Of a stretch of DNA of 64,000 bases, positions 42,580 through 55,623 are shown piece by piece (position 1 is the stretch's first letter; every line of letters begins with the position of its first letter). The translations under genes and the position numbers were made by a program. Source of the stretch: Parietaria judaica (taxonomy: Eukaryota > Streptophyta > Magnoliopsida > Rosales > Urticaceae); NCBI GenBank assembly GCA_954871525.1, contig OX940867.1, positions 13,307,343 to 13,371,342 of the forward strand, written 5' to 3'. The notes beneath the pieces were generated by a model. That model worked only from the letters and a program-made list of their open reading frames with translations. It made no database searches and was not told the origin of the DNA.

Positions 42580-44460
42580 ATTCGATGTATTCCAACACAA
42601 AACTCGCTGAAGACACACTCCACAAAGGAAAGTGGTCGAAAATTCACCTTCGCGAGGCCTCCAAAGAGGACCCGACAAGGTAAAGGGAAAAATCCCCTCA
42701 GTCAATCAATTTTCGAACTGATTATAAATCACCCCGGAAAGAACGAGGTAAAAAAAAATCTTCAAAATAAAATTGATAACCTAAGCTTCAATCTATCTCG
42801 CATCGAGAAGACTCTTATTGGGTTCAAAACCTCGACACTACTTTACGTCTACCCGCGAGCATGGAACATTCTCTTATCAAAGACGACTTTGGATTTCGCC
42901 AAGATCCTTATCGCCTTGACTCACACTCGAGCTTGGGTAACGTCTACTCTGCCAGATTCGGCACCACGTGGTATCTTGCAACGATGTTTGAGATGTCAAA
43001 AATCCTCCGGGGTAATTAATTTGCTTCATTTTGTATTTCGTAATGACCTCGGATCCATATTCGGGCAGCGACCGAGGTGAAAATAGACGTCCTGTTTTTA
43101 TCATATTTGGCTTCGCGATGACCTCGAATCCTCATTAGGGTAGCAGCCAAAGTGATATCCGGTGCCATAATGCACCGCCCACGAGTTCCTTTCACCTCGG
43201 ATCCATATTCGGACAGTGAATGAGGTGACACTTGACATCCCATTTTTATCATATTTGGCTTCGCGGATGACCTTGAATCCTCATTCGGGTAGCAGCCGAA
43301 GTGATATCCGGTGCCGTAATACACCGCCCCCGAGTTCCTTTCACCTCGGATCCATATTCAGACAGTGAACGAGGTGGCAGTTGACGTCATGCTTTTATCA
43401 TATTTGGCTTCGTGATGACCTCGAATCCTCATTCGGGTAACAGCCGAAGTGATATCCGATGCCGTAATGCATCAGCCACGAGTTCTTTTCACCTCGGATC
43501 TCGCAATGACCTCAGATCCATATTCGGGCAGCGATCGAGGTGATGGTATACATCCTGTTTTTATCATCTTTGGCTTCGCAACGACCCCGAGTCCTTATTT
43601 GGGAAGCAGTCGAGATGAAATCCATTACCGTAATGCATTGGCCATGAGTCCCAATCACCTCGGATCTCGCAGTGACCTCGGATCCATATCCGGGCAGCGA
43701 CCGACGTGATAGCGGACACCCCGTATTTATCGTATTCGGCCTCGCAATGACCTCGAATCCTCATTTGAACAACAGCCGAGGTGATATCCGATGCCTTAAT
43801 GCATTGGCCACCAATCCTTCCTCACATGGTTCAGAGGACTAGAAGCCCCGATCAAAGATGTGAGACCCAAGGTAAAGGCTGTGAACTCCAAAGTTCATAA
43901 CGCCACCACGACCGCCCCCGAGATTGATCGCCTCGTCCGAATCAATTTGCACTCCTTTCATGCCTCAGATCACCAATGCGAAGATCAGAGACATTGGGAG
44001 GATGAATATCCCCCATGACGGGAAGACGGACCCAGGAGCACATCTCCGGTTCCTGGGAGAACTTACCTCGAACCATTAGAGAGAGATTTCGGACAATGTC
44101 ATATCTTTGCCAAACATTTGGTAGAAACCGCGCTCAAATAATTCTACAAACTAGAACCATACTCGATCGGCTCTTCGACCAAATCACGACAATTTAATTA
44201 AAGCATTTCTCAATGATTAAAGGTGACAAAAACCATGGTCGCTCAACTTTACGCCTTGCAGTGGTAAAAAGATGAACCACTAAGCACCTTCATCTCCCGC
44301 CTTAAGGACGTACTATTTCGTCTCATAGGGGTCAGTGATGAAACGACAATCGTCGCGCTCACCTCGGGGTTATGGCACGAATTAAAATTCAGGCATGACA
44401 TCTACGTGAATCGCTATACATCTCTCAAAGACGTAATGCATCAAAACCAATTTTGCGTCA
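42580..44460 (+). pseudogene. Element 3 gag remnants, broken and interrupted by repeats
   Basis: The first piece (to about 43010) is a basic, Pro/Lys-rich N-terminus without clear homology. The 43800-44460 piece matches element 2 Gag in pattern: HDGKTDPGAHLR against YDGTTDPKVHLR, LYALQW..DEPLSTF against LYALQQERGEPLRAF, and GVSDETTIVALTSGLW against GISDETAIAALTAGLW. A stop (TAA at 44265-44267) and frameshifts break it. A repeat array (43020-43800) lies between the two pieces. Confidence 0.7.
43020..43800 (+). repeat. Hairpin tandem array, element 3 block A
   Basis: Five units, about 147-166 bp apart, anchored by TTTATCATATTTGGCTTCG-like phrases near 43095, 43242, 43392, 43558 and 43724. Each carries inverted repeats of the form CACCTCGG-N~19-CCGAGGTG, for example 43045-43079 and 43193-43227. 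Confidence 0.82.
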
Positions 44461-44950
44461 CCTCAGATCCTTATCCGAACAACACCCGAGGTGATAGCTT
44501 TCTCCATGATACACGCCATCTCCAACCTCACAATCATCTCGGATCTATTTACGAGCAACATACGAGGTGATATTTGATGTTGCAACGTATTTTCATCTGT
44601 TCACTTCACCTCCGGTCCGGCACTCACCTCGGATCATCATCCGAGCGCAACCGAGGTGCGAGTGAGCATCCTGATTTTATCATCTTCGGCCTCACAATGA
44701 ACTCGAATCTTCATTTGGGCAACAATCAAGGTGATATCCTGCGCCATAATGCATTGGTTATATGTTTGCTTCACATCGGGTCTTACAAAGACCTTGGATC
44801 CCTATCCGGGCACTAAACAAGTGAAAGCAAACATTATGATTTGCACAGTTTTCGGACTTGCAACGAATTCGAATATTCATTTGGGCAACAACCAAAGTGA
44901 TATTTGATGCCTTAATGCATCGACAATCTGTTTGATTCACCACGGGTCAT
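44455..44950 (+). repeat. Hairpin tandem array, element 3 block B
   Basis: More diverged units of the block A repeat, with CACCTCGG/CCGAGGTG pairs at about 44622-44656. Interrupted at 44956 by the nested copia LTR. Confidence 0.7.
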
Positions 44951-44955
44951 ACAAC

Positions 44956-47896
44956 TGTTGGGTGTCAAAAACACCGTCGGGGTTTAATTCCCGATTTCAT
45001 TACGCCGAAATGTGCCTCCGAGCCGTTCCAGTAACATTTAAAAATTATTTTAAAGCGGAAAACTTGTTATCGGACCAACGACACGGATATCGGGTAATAA
45101 CTATTTTAACAAGATCTGATAAATATTACATATTTAATATTCACAACTCATTATTAATATCATAGTCGAAATAAGAAATAAATAGAAAGCGGTAAATGTT
45201 TGCATTTATTAACCCAATGCATAAGGCCGTACCTCGGTTGACGTTTCTGGTTGCGGACTCTGAAGTTCGGCAGGGCTCCGCCGGTGCTGAGGGAAACACC
45301 CGTGATCTTCCGGTATATTCTCCTGGATTCCTCGTACCGAAGCGTGGGCTTCGCCGGCAGGACTCCGTCGCAAAACTTTAACTGAGGTTCTTTTGAAGCT
45401 TCCGGAGAACAACGTCTCACTAAGCCGAACCAGAAAAGAGATCAGAAGCAGAAAACTCGCAGACCTTAGGGAGAGAGGGAGAGCTCGAGTTTTTGCTCTG
45501 GGGAAGGTGTGTTGAATGTTGTAAATGAGCTCCCTATTTATAGACTTGGCCCGTAACCGAATTAGAGATTTTCACTCCAAAATTTGAATTTTATATATAT
45601 TTAAATACTTTAATTATTTCAAGCCAATGGTTGAGATTTAATCTCATCTAGATCCAATGGTTATAATTAAACTTGTATTTAATTAAATAAGAAAGACTTG
45701 GTAAATACAAAAACCAATCTTATCCTCTTATTTAAATATAATTCGAATATATATATATTTAATTTCGAAAATTATTATTAAATATAATTAATTATCCTAA
45801 TCCAAAGGCTTAGATTTAATCTTATCTAAATCCAATGGATATAATTAATTAGGGATTTAATTAAATAAGAAAGACTTGGTAAATAAAAAAACCAATCTTA
45901 TCTACTTATTTTAATTTCGAAATATATATATATAATAATGATAATTTCGAAATTAATTATCTTGATCCAACGGCTTAGATTAATCTTAGACCGATCTAAT
46001 GGATCAAATTAATTTGGGATAAAAATCAAATACTATAAGACTTGGTAAAAGCCTAATTTGATTTTATCCATATCATTATCTTTGAAATATATATATTATA
46101 AATATAATTAATTAATTTCCAAACCGACGATAAAGATTAATTCTTAAACCGATCTAACAGATACAATTAATTAGGTCAAATTCGAAAACCCTAAGCTTGG
46201 TCACCAAGCTACTATTTTCGAATTAGGGTTAGGTAAAAAATCAATCATCTTAATCCTACGGTTGATATTAAATCATTTTCGATCTAAAGGATAAGATTGA
46301 TTTTAGGGTTTTTGCTAAAGTACCAAACTTTAGGTACTTATGCCGCAAATATTAAAACCCTAATTAGGTCAAACTCGTGTGGACTAGGTCATGCAAGCCC
46401 ATATCGATTTACACATGTGTTAATATATATTAAATATATATTATTATTATTAATATAAATCTATTAATTATTAATTATTAATAAGATATTAATTATTAAA
46501 TCCAAATAATTAAATTATATTAATAATTCCTGATCTCAATATCACAAATTAAAATGTCATGGTGCCACACCATCATTTAAATTCGTGACATGTGATTTAA
46601 TTTCATAGTTTATCGAACCGAGCACAAACTTAGAAAATCCATAAATCACAAACCGTAAGTCGAAATGACTTGGTTCAAAAAGAAAAGTTGGTTAGAATTT
46701 AATTTCCAACAACATGGTGCTGATAGAAAATCTAAATTCTAACTTTCTTTTATCAGTTAATTTCGTGTACCAAAATATGGTACTTTTGCCACGCTGACGA
46801 TAAAACTATCTGACGTCTGCCACAGACCTTCAGTTTTATAAGTCTAGCCAAATGATTAAACATTATCCAGAATGTGTTTTAATCACGTACGTATCATCCG
46901 TTACGGAGCTATTCTGGGGACCATGGACCCGTATCACTAAAGCTCCAACGAACTGCTAGTTGTTCGTCAAACCTCGAAGTGATTCCACTATAGACCCGAG
47001 GCTGCACTCTTTAGTGATACGGCATATATTATTCCCTTTATAACAGTAGGGTGTCCATTAATACAATCAAATTCGGGTTATTATTCTTTCACTTGATGAC
47101 TCACACATAAGCAGGCAGTTTTTACCGTATTGCCTCTCGTTGCATTTTCCTCCTTGACTCAGTCAGTAATATTATGAGTAACCCACTTATGGTTTCGATT
47201 CATAAGTTGCGCACGGGTACCTCTCACTTCTCACCACCGACCACCAAGGGAATCATCATGACTCTGAAGAGAGCTGTGTGATGCCCATGCCTATGATCAA
47301 GCTACCCTTACTGCTGACTATGATGTTCCCAAAATAATAGTGTTGGGAACAGCGGTAATATCTTGTGTTCTTTAACGGTTAAATCAAAGAACAATCAAGC
47401 CAGTAGCTCGGACTCAAGACCACTCAGGACTTAGAACTAATATCCATTTGATCATCTATTTGTGACTCAACTACAAGTTATCAGTGACGGTCTTATATGA
47501 TAAATTCTTGAGTTTAAGTCAGGTCCAGTCCAGTATGAAGACACTTCACACTTAATGAACTTCTAGTGAGTGTGACACACACACATAATCCATAATAGGA
47601 TTGTCACTTAGTCACATTAATGACCTTTATACGATTAATGGGCTCCCACCCAGTTAATCAGGTCACATACATTTTAAGTTCATTTGTTATGATTATTAAT
47701 TCTTCCTCACATTGACTCTGTTGTGATAATAATAACATAATTGCATCCTTTATGAACTATGGAAACAAACATTCTATTTTACTCTGCCAGAAACTATAAT
47801 AAGATTAACATAATAAGTATCATCTTTATTCAATGACATGTCATAATCTTTTACAAATGGATAAAATATCTTGTTTAAGGACACATATGTCCAACA
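44956..47896 (-). repeat. Copia 3' LTR (about 2.9 kb)
   Basis: Both edges carry TGTTGG/CCAACA. A minus-strand TATAAATA at 45535-45542 suits an LTR promoter. A shorter reading (47341-47896, also starting TGTTGGG) is possible, because only one LTR survives to compare. Confidence 0.55.
45535..45542 (-). promoter_or_regulatory. TATA box in copia LTR
   Basis: TATAAATA on the minus strand in a typical LTR promoter setting, about 580 nt before the LTR's 3' edge in element sense. Confidence 0.4.
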
Positions 47897-47911
47897 ATCT
47901 CCCACTTGTAC

Positions 47912-49629
47912 TTAAAGAAGATGACCCATGTCTTTCACGCCCATATTTTCCAGATGCCTCCTGAATATTTTCTCCGGCAACGTCTTGGTAAATGGATCAG
48001 CCAGATTGTCTTCCGAAGCTATTTTCACAACCCGTACGTCGCCTCGACGTACTATCTCTCTAATGAGATGGTATTTTCTCTCTATATGTTTCGCTTTGTT
48101 ATGGTCTCTGGGCTCTTTAGAATTTGCCACCGCGCCACTGTTGTCACAGTATAGCGTTTGTGGCCCATCTACATCTGGGACTACACCCAGCTCCATGTAG
48201 AAATTCTTTAGCCAAACTGATTCTTTGGCTGCTTCACAGGCAGCCACATATTCAGCTTCCATTGTGGAATTTGCGATCCATGATTGCTTTACGCTTCTCC
48301 AGAATATCGCTCCATGAGCAAGGGTGTACACTGCTCCCGACGTCGACTTTCTCGCGTCCTTATCAGACATAAAGTCTGAATCAATGTATCCTAGTGGATT
48401 CAGTTCTGACCCTGAAAACACTGACATATAGTCTCTCGTTCTCTGAAGATACTTGAGAATGTTTTTCACTGCAGTCTAGTGAGCCATACCTGGGTTGGAT
48501 TGGTATCTACTAACTATTCCCACAACGTAACAGATGTCTGGCCTAGCACACTGCATAGCATACATCAAACTTCCCACTGCTGAAGCATAGGGTATCCGCC
48601 TCATCTCGTCTTGCTCTTCCGGAGAAGTTAGGCACTGTTTCCTGCTAAGAAACACTCCATGTCTGGTTGGTAAATTACCTCCCTTGGAGTTTGCCATTGC
48701 AAAACGTTCAAGCACCTTATCAATGTAAGCTGCTTGAGATAAGGCCAGAAGCCTGTTGTTGCGATCCCTAAAAATACGGATCCCAAGAACAAAACTGGCT
48801 TCTCCCATGTCCTTCATTTGGAACTGTGTAGATAGCCACGCCTTCACGTCCGATAATTTCTTCACACTGTTTCGAATGAGAAGAATATCGTTGACGTATA
48901 GAACAAGAAATATATCCACGGTGTCGTCATTGAGCTTATAAATGTAGGCCTCAGTGACATTCTGAATGAATCCATAGGTCTTGATGGTTTCATCAAACCT
49001 TAGATTCTAGGATCTGGAAGCTTGCTTCAATCCATAGATGGATTTGAGTAACCTGGAAACCTTCCCTTCTTAACCCTTTTGCACGGACCCTTCTGGTTGG
49101 TCAATATAGATGTTCTCGTCAATGTACCCGTTCAGGAAAGTGGTTTTGACGTCCATCTGCCAAATCTCGTAATTGAGACTACAGGCTATGGCCATGAGAA
49201 TCCGGATGGACTTCAGTGACAGGAGAGAAAGTTTCCTCGAAACTAATACTTTCTCTCTGGGTATAACCCTTTTGCCACTATACTAGCTTTGAAGGTTTCA
49301 ACCTTCCCGTCCATTCCTCTCCTCCTCTTGTATACCCACTTACAACCAATGGTTTTGAAGCCATCCAGTAAGTCTACAAGTTCCAGACTTGATTAGAATC
49401 CATTTGATTCTATTTCTTGGTTCATGGCTTCCTGCCATTCTCCCTTATCAGGATCAATAATAGCTTGCTCATAGCCTATGGGATCTTCAACACTAGTGTT
49501 TGTAATAGCTAGGTGAAATACCAACTGGGTGTGCTCATAGTGTTCAATCGGTATTTTGAACCTCCCATTACGTCTGAGTACCCTTTGGTTCTGATTTTGG
49601 GACCGTGGTTTCCGCACTCTGATTATCAA
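47912..49629 (-). pseudogene. Copia pol remnant (linker, RT, RNase H)
   Basis: Three open pieces. 49393-49629 is the integrase-RT linker (GEWQEAMNQEIESNGF). 48476-48919 is the second half of copia RT (LYVNDILLI, FQMKDMGEASFVLGI, RIPYASAVGSLMYAM). 47912-48469 is RNase H (DSDFMSDKDARKSTSG, MEAEYVAACEAAKESVWL, YCDNSGAVANSKEPRD). Stops and a frameshift separate them, and 48920-49390 is recognisable only in fragments (GCKWVYKRRRGMDGKVETFK). The RT box is YVND instead of YVDD. Confidence 0.88.
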
Positions 49630-49990
49630 CAGGCACTGTTGATTATGTAATTACTTTGTCATCTAACAATTCCTCCAGTAATATTTTACCTTGAGGTTCA
49701 TAGTTTGTTATAGAGTCATATTCCAAAAGAGTTGCTTATTGCTGAAAAACAATTACTCTCTTATATGATCATAAACTATATCTCGTCCGAGTCCCATTAA
49801 ATGAATAATGTAATTCTTTCCCCTCAATCATTTCTAAAAGGTTCTTGTTCCTTCTTTCTAGAACACCTCAATGTGCTTGACGTGTATAAGGAACCGTTGA
49901 CTAACAGAGAATTAATTTCTCTTACAGGTGATCACTGAATTAAAAGTTCAGACTCACCACTTCAGAATAACTGAAGAGCCATTAGTGATT

Positions 49991-50510
49991 TATCGAATTT
50001 AAAATTCGATTTATGCAAAACATCGGATCTCGCAAAAACCTCAAATTTTAATTCAGGCAGAAAACGAGATGATAATTTTCTCCACAATACGTGTCAAATT
50101 TGACCTTGTAACAATTTTCAGGCAAAATTCAAGGTGATAAATGACGCCTTAATATATATCCCCAATTAATTTACTTCACATTCAGTTCGGCAGTGACCTC
50201 GGATCCATATCCGAGTACCGACCAAAGTGTGAGTTAACGCCACGGTTCGAATCTCCCCTGGCCCCACACAACCACGAATCATGATTCGGGTAGCGGTTGA
50301 AGCGATATAAGATTCCTTAGTACATCTTGCGAATAGTTTGAATCACCTTCGGTCTAGCAGTTACCTCGGATCCATATCTCGGCAACGACCGAGGTGAAGA
50401 CATACGCCCCGATTTGAATCACCCTTGATCCTGCAATGATCTCGGATCCATATCCGACCAACAGCCGAGGTGGCACTTAACACTGTAATGCATCAAAATC
50501 GGCTTATAAT
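49991..50510 (+). repeat. Hairpin repeats, element 3 block C
   Basis: Diverged copies of the block A/B unit resume to the right of the nested copia fragment, for example ACCTCGGATCCATATCTCGG...CCGAGGT at about 50364-50397. Confidence 0.65.
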
Positions 50511-53500
50511 GGAGAAGAGATCGCCTACCCAATTCTCATTGAATAGGAGGACAATCTTCCTTCGCCAGGCCAAGACCCAAGAGCACATCTTTGGTACTAT
50601 GTTCTCACACATTAGCGTTTCATCTTTCGAGTCATAATTGTCTTACATGACCTCCCACGTTTGATGATAAACATCAACTACCAAATATTCTACAAGCCAA
50701 CGTAAAACAAGTGGTTTAATCGTGACCATGATGGTGAACTTTGGAACTTCAAGGACGCGCCTTCGAAAGTAAAATTGGCAAGTAGGTACTTCACCAAATA
50801 AACCGGTTCGAGGTACCCCTTCTCTTCTTGACCATGTTTTGTTATTTTTCCTCAAGGTGGAAGCGTAGACCACGCATCTACACATCCACTATCACCGAAG
50901 TTTTCTTGCAAAACTAACGCGTAGACGAAGTACGAGAAAGCTAGAATAGTGGCAACACTATTCTGACACACCTTGGATCTGTTTACCGAAAGCGATATCA
51001 CTTCCTCGCAGTTCAGCTTGCGTTCAAACCAAACGACCACAGACTACCAAGTTTCTCACGGGGTTCGATTTTGACTACGAGTTTATCGCTTCGAATAATA
51101 CTCGGAAAGAAAACACCACTTGGGATCAACGAGGTAGTCGAACTCGTGCCATTTACGCAACCTCAGCTTGCGAGTCAAACTAAGCTCGTGGGTAGTGCAA
51201 AAGAATCTTCAGCGCTCACCAGAGAATGAATAACTAAACGTGAATAGAGAAACTCAAATTTTATTAACAGAAGGCACGAGCCTTAATGGCAAGGGGAAAC
51301 ATAAAAAAAGTCGGACACATAATTGTGATCCAAACCTCATAAAGCCTACGGACACCCGACGCTCGAATGTCAAAAATTCCAAATGGCTCCCACTAAGGAT
51401 TCAAACGAGGTGAAATTAAAAGCCTCGACATCGAAGAATTATATCTTACCCTTCAAAAGAATTGGAATAGACCTCCACAAAAAGGTCAATCTATGCGCCT
51501 ACGGACGAAAAAGCTACTCGTCGATGTCACATGAACAATTCCATGACAACTAAACGACGCGCCCGAATCCAATCAGAAAAGTTCCAGGTGCCCAAAGTCA
51601 GATTAAGACAGACTTTGGATCCAGTGAAAAACACTTATAATTGGTAAAATCCAAGCTACATGTGGTCAGGACGAGATAAATCTCGGACCCAAGGATGACA
51701 TTCGCGAAAAAGCGTTGGAACCCGTAAAACAAATTTCAATTCGACAATAGAGCGAACACTCTGTTGGGTCATTATCGTATAGAAAACAAAATAAGACAAG
51801 ATCCAGCAGTAACTTCTTATACTCTATCTCGTTTGAGAAACAATGGAAGCAATTACATCGCACCCATGCACTCATCCATCACGTGAAGTTCGCGAAACTC
51901 CACCGCGCGAATAAAATACGAAGTGCTTGCAAGCGTTCGAAGTACCTCGGAACCTTTTGAGAAAGTGACCCCCTTCCTCGAAGTACATCGCCCATCTTAA
52001 CAATCTCAAAGCGTTTTAGTTTCCCGAGATTTGATCTCGAAGTACGGGTCCAACCCCAAAAGTTACCCGGAAAAGAAAACATCCAAGGGATCAATGTACA
52101 AGACCTCAAAGCGTCCTAGTTTCCCAAGATTCAATTTCAAAGAACGAGTCCAACCCCGACGTAAGGGAAAGTTACCCGGAAAAGAAAACATCCGAGGGAT
52201 CAACATACGAGACTTTTGATTGACAACTAATAAAGGCAATAGTAGAGTTGAATGGGAATCATGGGAAAACCTAAGAAGAACGAGCTGACAAACCTCGGAA
52301 TTAAAATCTCTGCATCGAAAAGGGAAGCGACAAGTGTGATTAGCGCTTCGCGGGAAACCCAACATAACAAAAGTCAATACAACAAGGTTGGACTCCCGAC
52401 CACAAAAGAACTCCCCGATCGACGAGGTGGAAAGTATCATTTCAAAACAAGGTAACTTCATATTGTTTACGTATTTTCCACTTCGGCAATAACTTTAAAT
52501 GAAAATTAGGGTTGTCTGAGAAATTTTACCAACTACGTACAAAATGGTTCAAGATTCATAGACCTTTTTCTCTATGTTTATTTATTTTCCCCCCGGGATG
52601 GTAGTATACACTAGTATACTCCACGGTTGATATTTTACCTTTAATAGATTCTTGATTCCGAAATCTTGAAAACTTTTTAAAGACTGAGGTTTTGTTTAAC
52701 AAGAAAGTGTCCTCCGTAATCACGTCCCGTATTCAAGAATTTAGTTTGATAATATCGAACATTATTGGTGACATTCATTTTCATACTAGTAGACCTAGAT
52801 TTAGCATCACTCACACGTTTTCCCATCATAGTCGATAGTTTGTGAGTTTGGAACGTGATTTGCAAGGACCTGATTGAGAACCGAATATACTCATCGTAAC
52901 GGTATTCGAGGTAATCAATCAGGACCCAAAAATTATTCCCTAAAACTCTAGACATTCATACGAGGCCGCGAACTACGTTCGAGATGATTACTAATCTATC
53001 GCTTAAAACCGTGAACTGCTCGTTAAGTTTTATCTTCGAATTTAAATTTTTATACAAGGATCTGAATATGTCGAGGTAACTTATCCCTATTTATTAAATA
53101 TCAATAGAAAATATACCGAACGATAGAGAAAAACGAGACCCGTTTCATTTACACAAATGCAAAAAAGCATTGCCTAACCAAACAAAGACAAGCCTACTTT
53201 GAGACCATCTATAAGTATCTAAATGTTGAGCAAATCCATTGCTCAGTAAAACATAAGGCAAAAACCAGCTCCAAAATTGTGCAAGGCATCAAAAAAGAAA
53301 GTACAAATACTCCTTTGTGCCGAACCAATTTGCGAGGTGAATATACCCGAATTGGTTAACGAATTTTATGGCAACAAAGAAAACAAAGGGAAATGGAGGT
53401 CTCCAGAGACTCCATCAGCCTAAACATGGTCTTCTAAACGACTGTCTCCTAGCGCCCCACATCGAGAGATAGGTTAAAGAAACGTGCGATAACAGACTTC

Positions 53501-54444
53501 TACTCTTAAGAACACTTCTTACACCATTAACTACGTGATGACTTGATCCCTAAAAGAAGGGTACGTAGGCGTAACACCTATGTATCTCGAGGGTTATCCA
53601 AGATGACGAGGTCGAGCGTAACACCTCGAAAAACAAGGTCATCCTAACTTAGTACTTTGAATTTTCTAGATGGTTACGGTTTTCATTGATAAATTCGTTG
53701 AGGATACCTCGTTGGGATCGAACTAGCTCGAGATATCTGTATACCTTTGTTAATTTTTTATTTTACTTCGGAGCTGAAGTGTACTTTCTTACGCACCCGC
53801 TTTGTTCGATTATTTATTTTAAAGTTTAAACATACCCAAAGTACGGGGTATCCTAAGATTGTTTCGATGGTCCTCGACACCTCGAACAATCTTTGAAAAC
53901 CCTGGAACACTATATTCAAAGCAAAATTTTCTTCTTGTATTAGTCTAGCATTCAAGCGAATGGTCTGAGAGAACTTAGTGAATATAAAGGTTTGATTTTC
54001 ACCTCATGAATTCAATCCTAGCGAAGTCCGAAGTAAAAATCACCTTGGAATTACGAGGTAACTTAGGCTGAGTAGTTTATGCAAAGACAAATTAAAGTCA
54101 AGAAAATTCTGTGGATTTTGAAATTAAATCGAATATTTACTGGATGACGGAGGACAAAAATGGGCAAAGAGAAAGATGAATATCGTCGATGAAAATTCAA
54201 ACCTTCCGGAAATAAGGAGGTTAAAAGGTCGGACTCCCGACCAAAGAAAAATCCTCGCAAACGAGGTCCTTACGCATTTCTCTACGACGCATCATTTTGA
54301 GATCAAAACGACAAAGCTTATATGAAGATGAGATGTTGAGTAATTCCACCTCATTGGAGACCTAAAGTCTACATATCGTTAAAGAAATTGCATCAACATA
54401 ATAGTCCATCAACCATTCTATACTTAATGGACTGGGGGGCTCAC
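50511..54444 (+). other. Element 3 interior without recognisable genes
   Basis: Long stretch with only short ORFs and no RT, RNase H or integrase motif on either strand. It contains a ~99-bp tandem duplication (52006-52212) and ends in the polypurine tract. It may be a decayed pol or extra ORF. Confidence 0.5.
52006..52212. repeat. Tandem duplication, ~99-bp unit
   Basis: Two units starting CTCAAAGCGT at 52006 and 52105. Both contain GTTACCCGGAAAAGAAAACA and differ by about 10% plus a short indel. Confidence 0.75.
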
Positions 54445-55462
54445 TATTGATGTGGGATTTCATCCCCATACAAAACGACATATCGTCTGTCATTGGGTAA
54501 ATACGACACGCCATTTAACGTCTTGACCGATAAGACATGTCGTTCATCTTCTACAACGAGACTGCGGCAAAATTATTAATCTTTTAGCAAGATCTGTTTA
54601 TTTAATTAATATGACAAATATTAATTAAATTATACTTGTTATTTGATTTAATGTCAAATAAATATTTGATATTAGTTGCACAACCATGCAATGCAACGTG
54701 AGGAATAATATATTCATCCCCCAAAATTCATAATTAAATAGTCCACTATTGGACTTAGGCTTTCCTTGAAAGTTGGAGGCTAATATGGAGGATTTACTCA
54801 AGCTGATAACGTGCATCAGAGCAGCACCAATTCAAAATGCAAAAAGGGAATCAAATACCTTTACACATGTCACCACAAGAGGGAAATAAGCTTGGTCAAA
54901 ATGATAAAAAGACTAGCACTTTCCACATGTCAAAGCATGAGTGCATGAGAAGAAGTCAAGTTCAACCACTACCCCAAAACATAGGAGAGAGTGGGAGCAT
55001 CCAACGTTGATGGCTGAGGCTTATTTAAAGACATAAATAAGATGATTGAAGAGGGAGGAGAACAAGTTCAGAGGAAATGAGATCACCACAAACACTCTAG
55101 AGAAGATTTATATTTCATATTACTCATTTTATGAGATGTAATTTCACCTCGTATTTTCACCTCGTTTCTGTCACCTCGTTTCTGAGCTTTTCTTTTTCTC
55201 TCCCTCATATTCACTTCGTTTCCAATAAGAAAAGTAGAGAGGAAGTAGTCAACTGCCACTTGGGACGAACCTCTATAAACAACCATGGTGTCATTTTCCT
55301 TTATTTTTTATTTTGTATATATATTATCGCAATTTATATAATATATTCGGAGTGATCTTGGCGAGTAAGACGAAGTATCGGGATTCATATGGCAACATAC
55401 GCAGACACGTGATGGTGATTTATATAATCCGCGACGGTTGATGGTGATTTTTGGCATCAACA
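54445..55462 (+). repeat. Element 3 right LTR
   Basis: 1018 bp, TATTGATGTGGG...GGCATCAACA; followed by ATACT. Confidence 0.9.
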
Positions 55463-55540
55463 ATACTCAGACAATTATGACTCAACCTCCATCGTCCTGA
55501 TAATAAAATTAAATACTTCGTCGTAAATTTCAGATTCTCC

Positions 55541-55571
<31 letters not shown>

Positions 55572-55623
55572 TTTAAATGCATGCAATAAGAATGTTTAAC
55601 GAAATACTAGCATATATAGTATA

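Larger units (their letters stand above)
44956..49990 (-). mobile_element. Truncated Ty1/copia element nested in element 3
   Basis: Minus orientation. The 3' LTR is probably 44956-47896 (TGTTGGGTGTC...ATGTCCAACA on the plus strand), followed by the copia-type polypurine tract CAAGTGGGAGAT and then RNase H and RT remnants. The 5' LTR, gag, protease and integrase core are missing, so the right side was deleted. Element 3 repeats resume near 50000. The right boundary is approximate. Confidence 0.75.
41543..55462 (+). mobile_element. Element 3: large decayed Tat-like LTR retrotransposon
   Basis: 13.9 kb, plus-strand sense. LTRs 41543-42558 and 54445-55462; TSD ATACT. Primer-binding site GTTTGGCGCCGTCTGTGGGG at 42559, polypurine tract ACTGGGGGGCTCAC before 54445. 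Gag remnants at 42580-44460 are recognisable but shifted and stopped. No pol domain is recognised anywhere. About 5 kb of the interior is a nested copia fragment. The left LTR starts TGTTTGACG and the right one TATTGATG, so one terminal TG is damaged. Confidence 0.88.

Noticed and set aside
45160..45420. 86-aa minus-strand ORF in the copia LTR
   Set aside because: Lies in LTR sequence near its promoter; no domain and no homologous frame.
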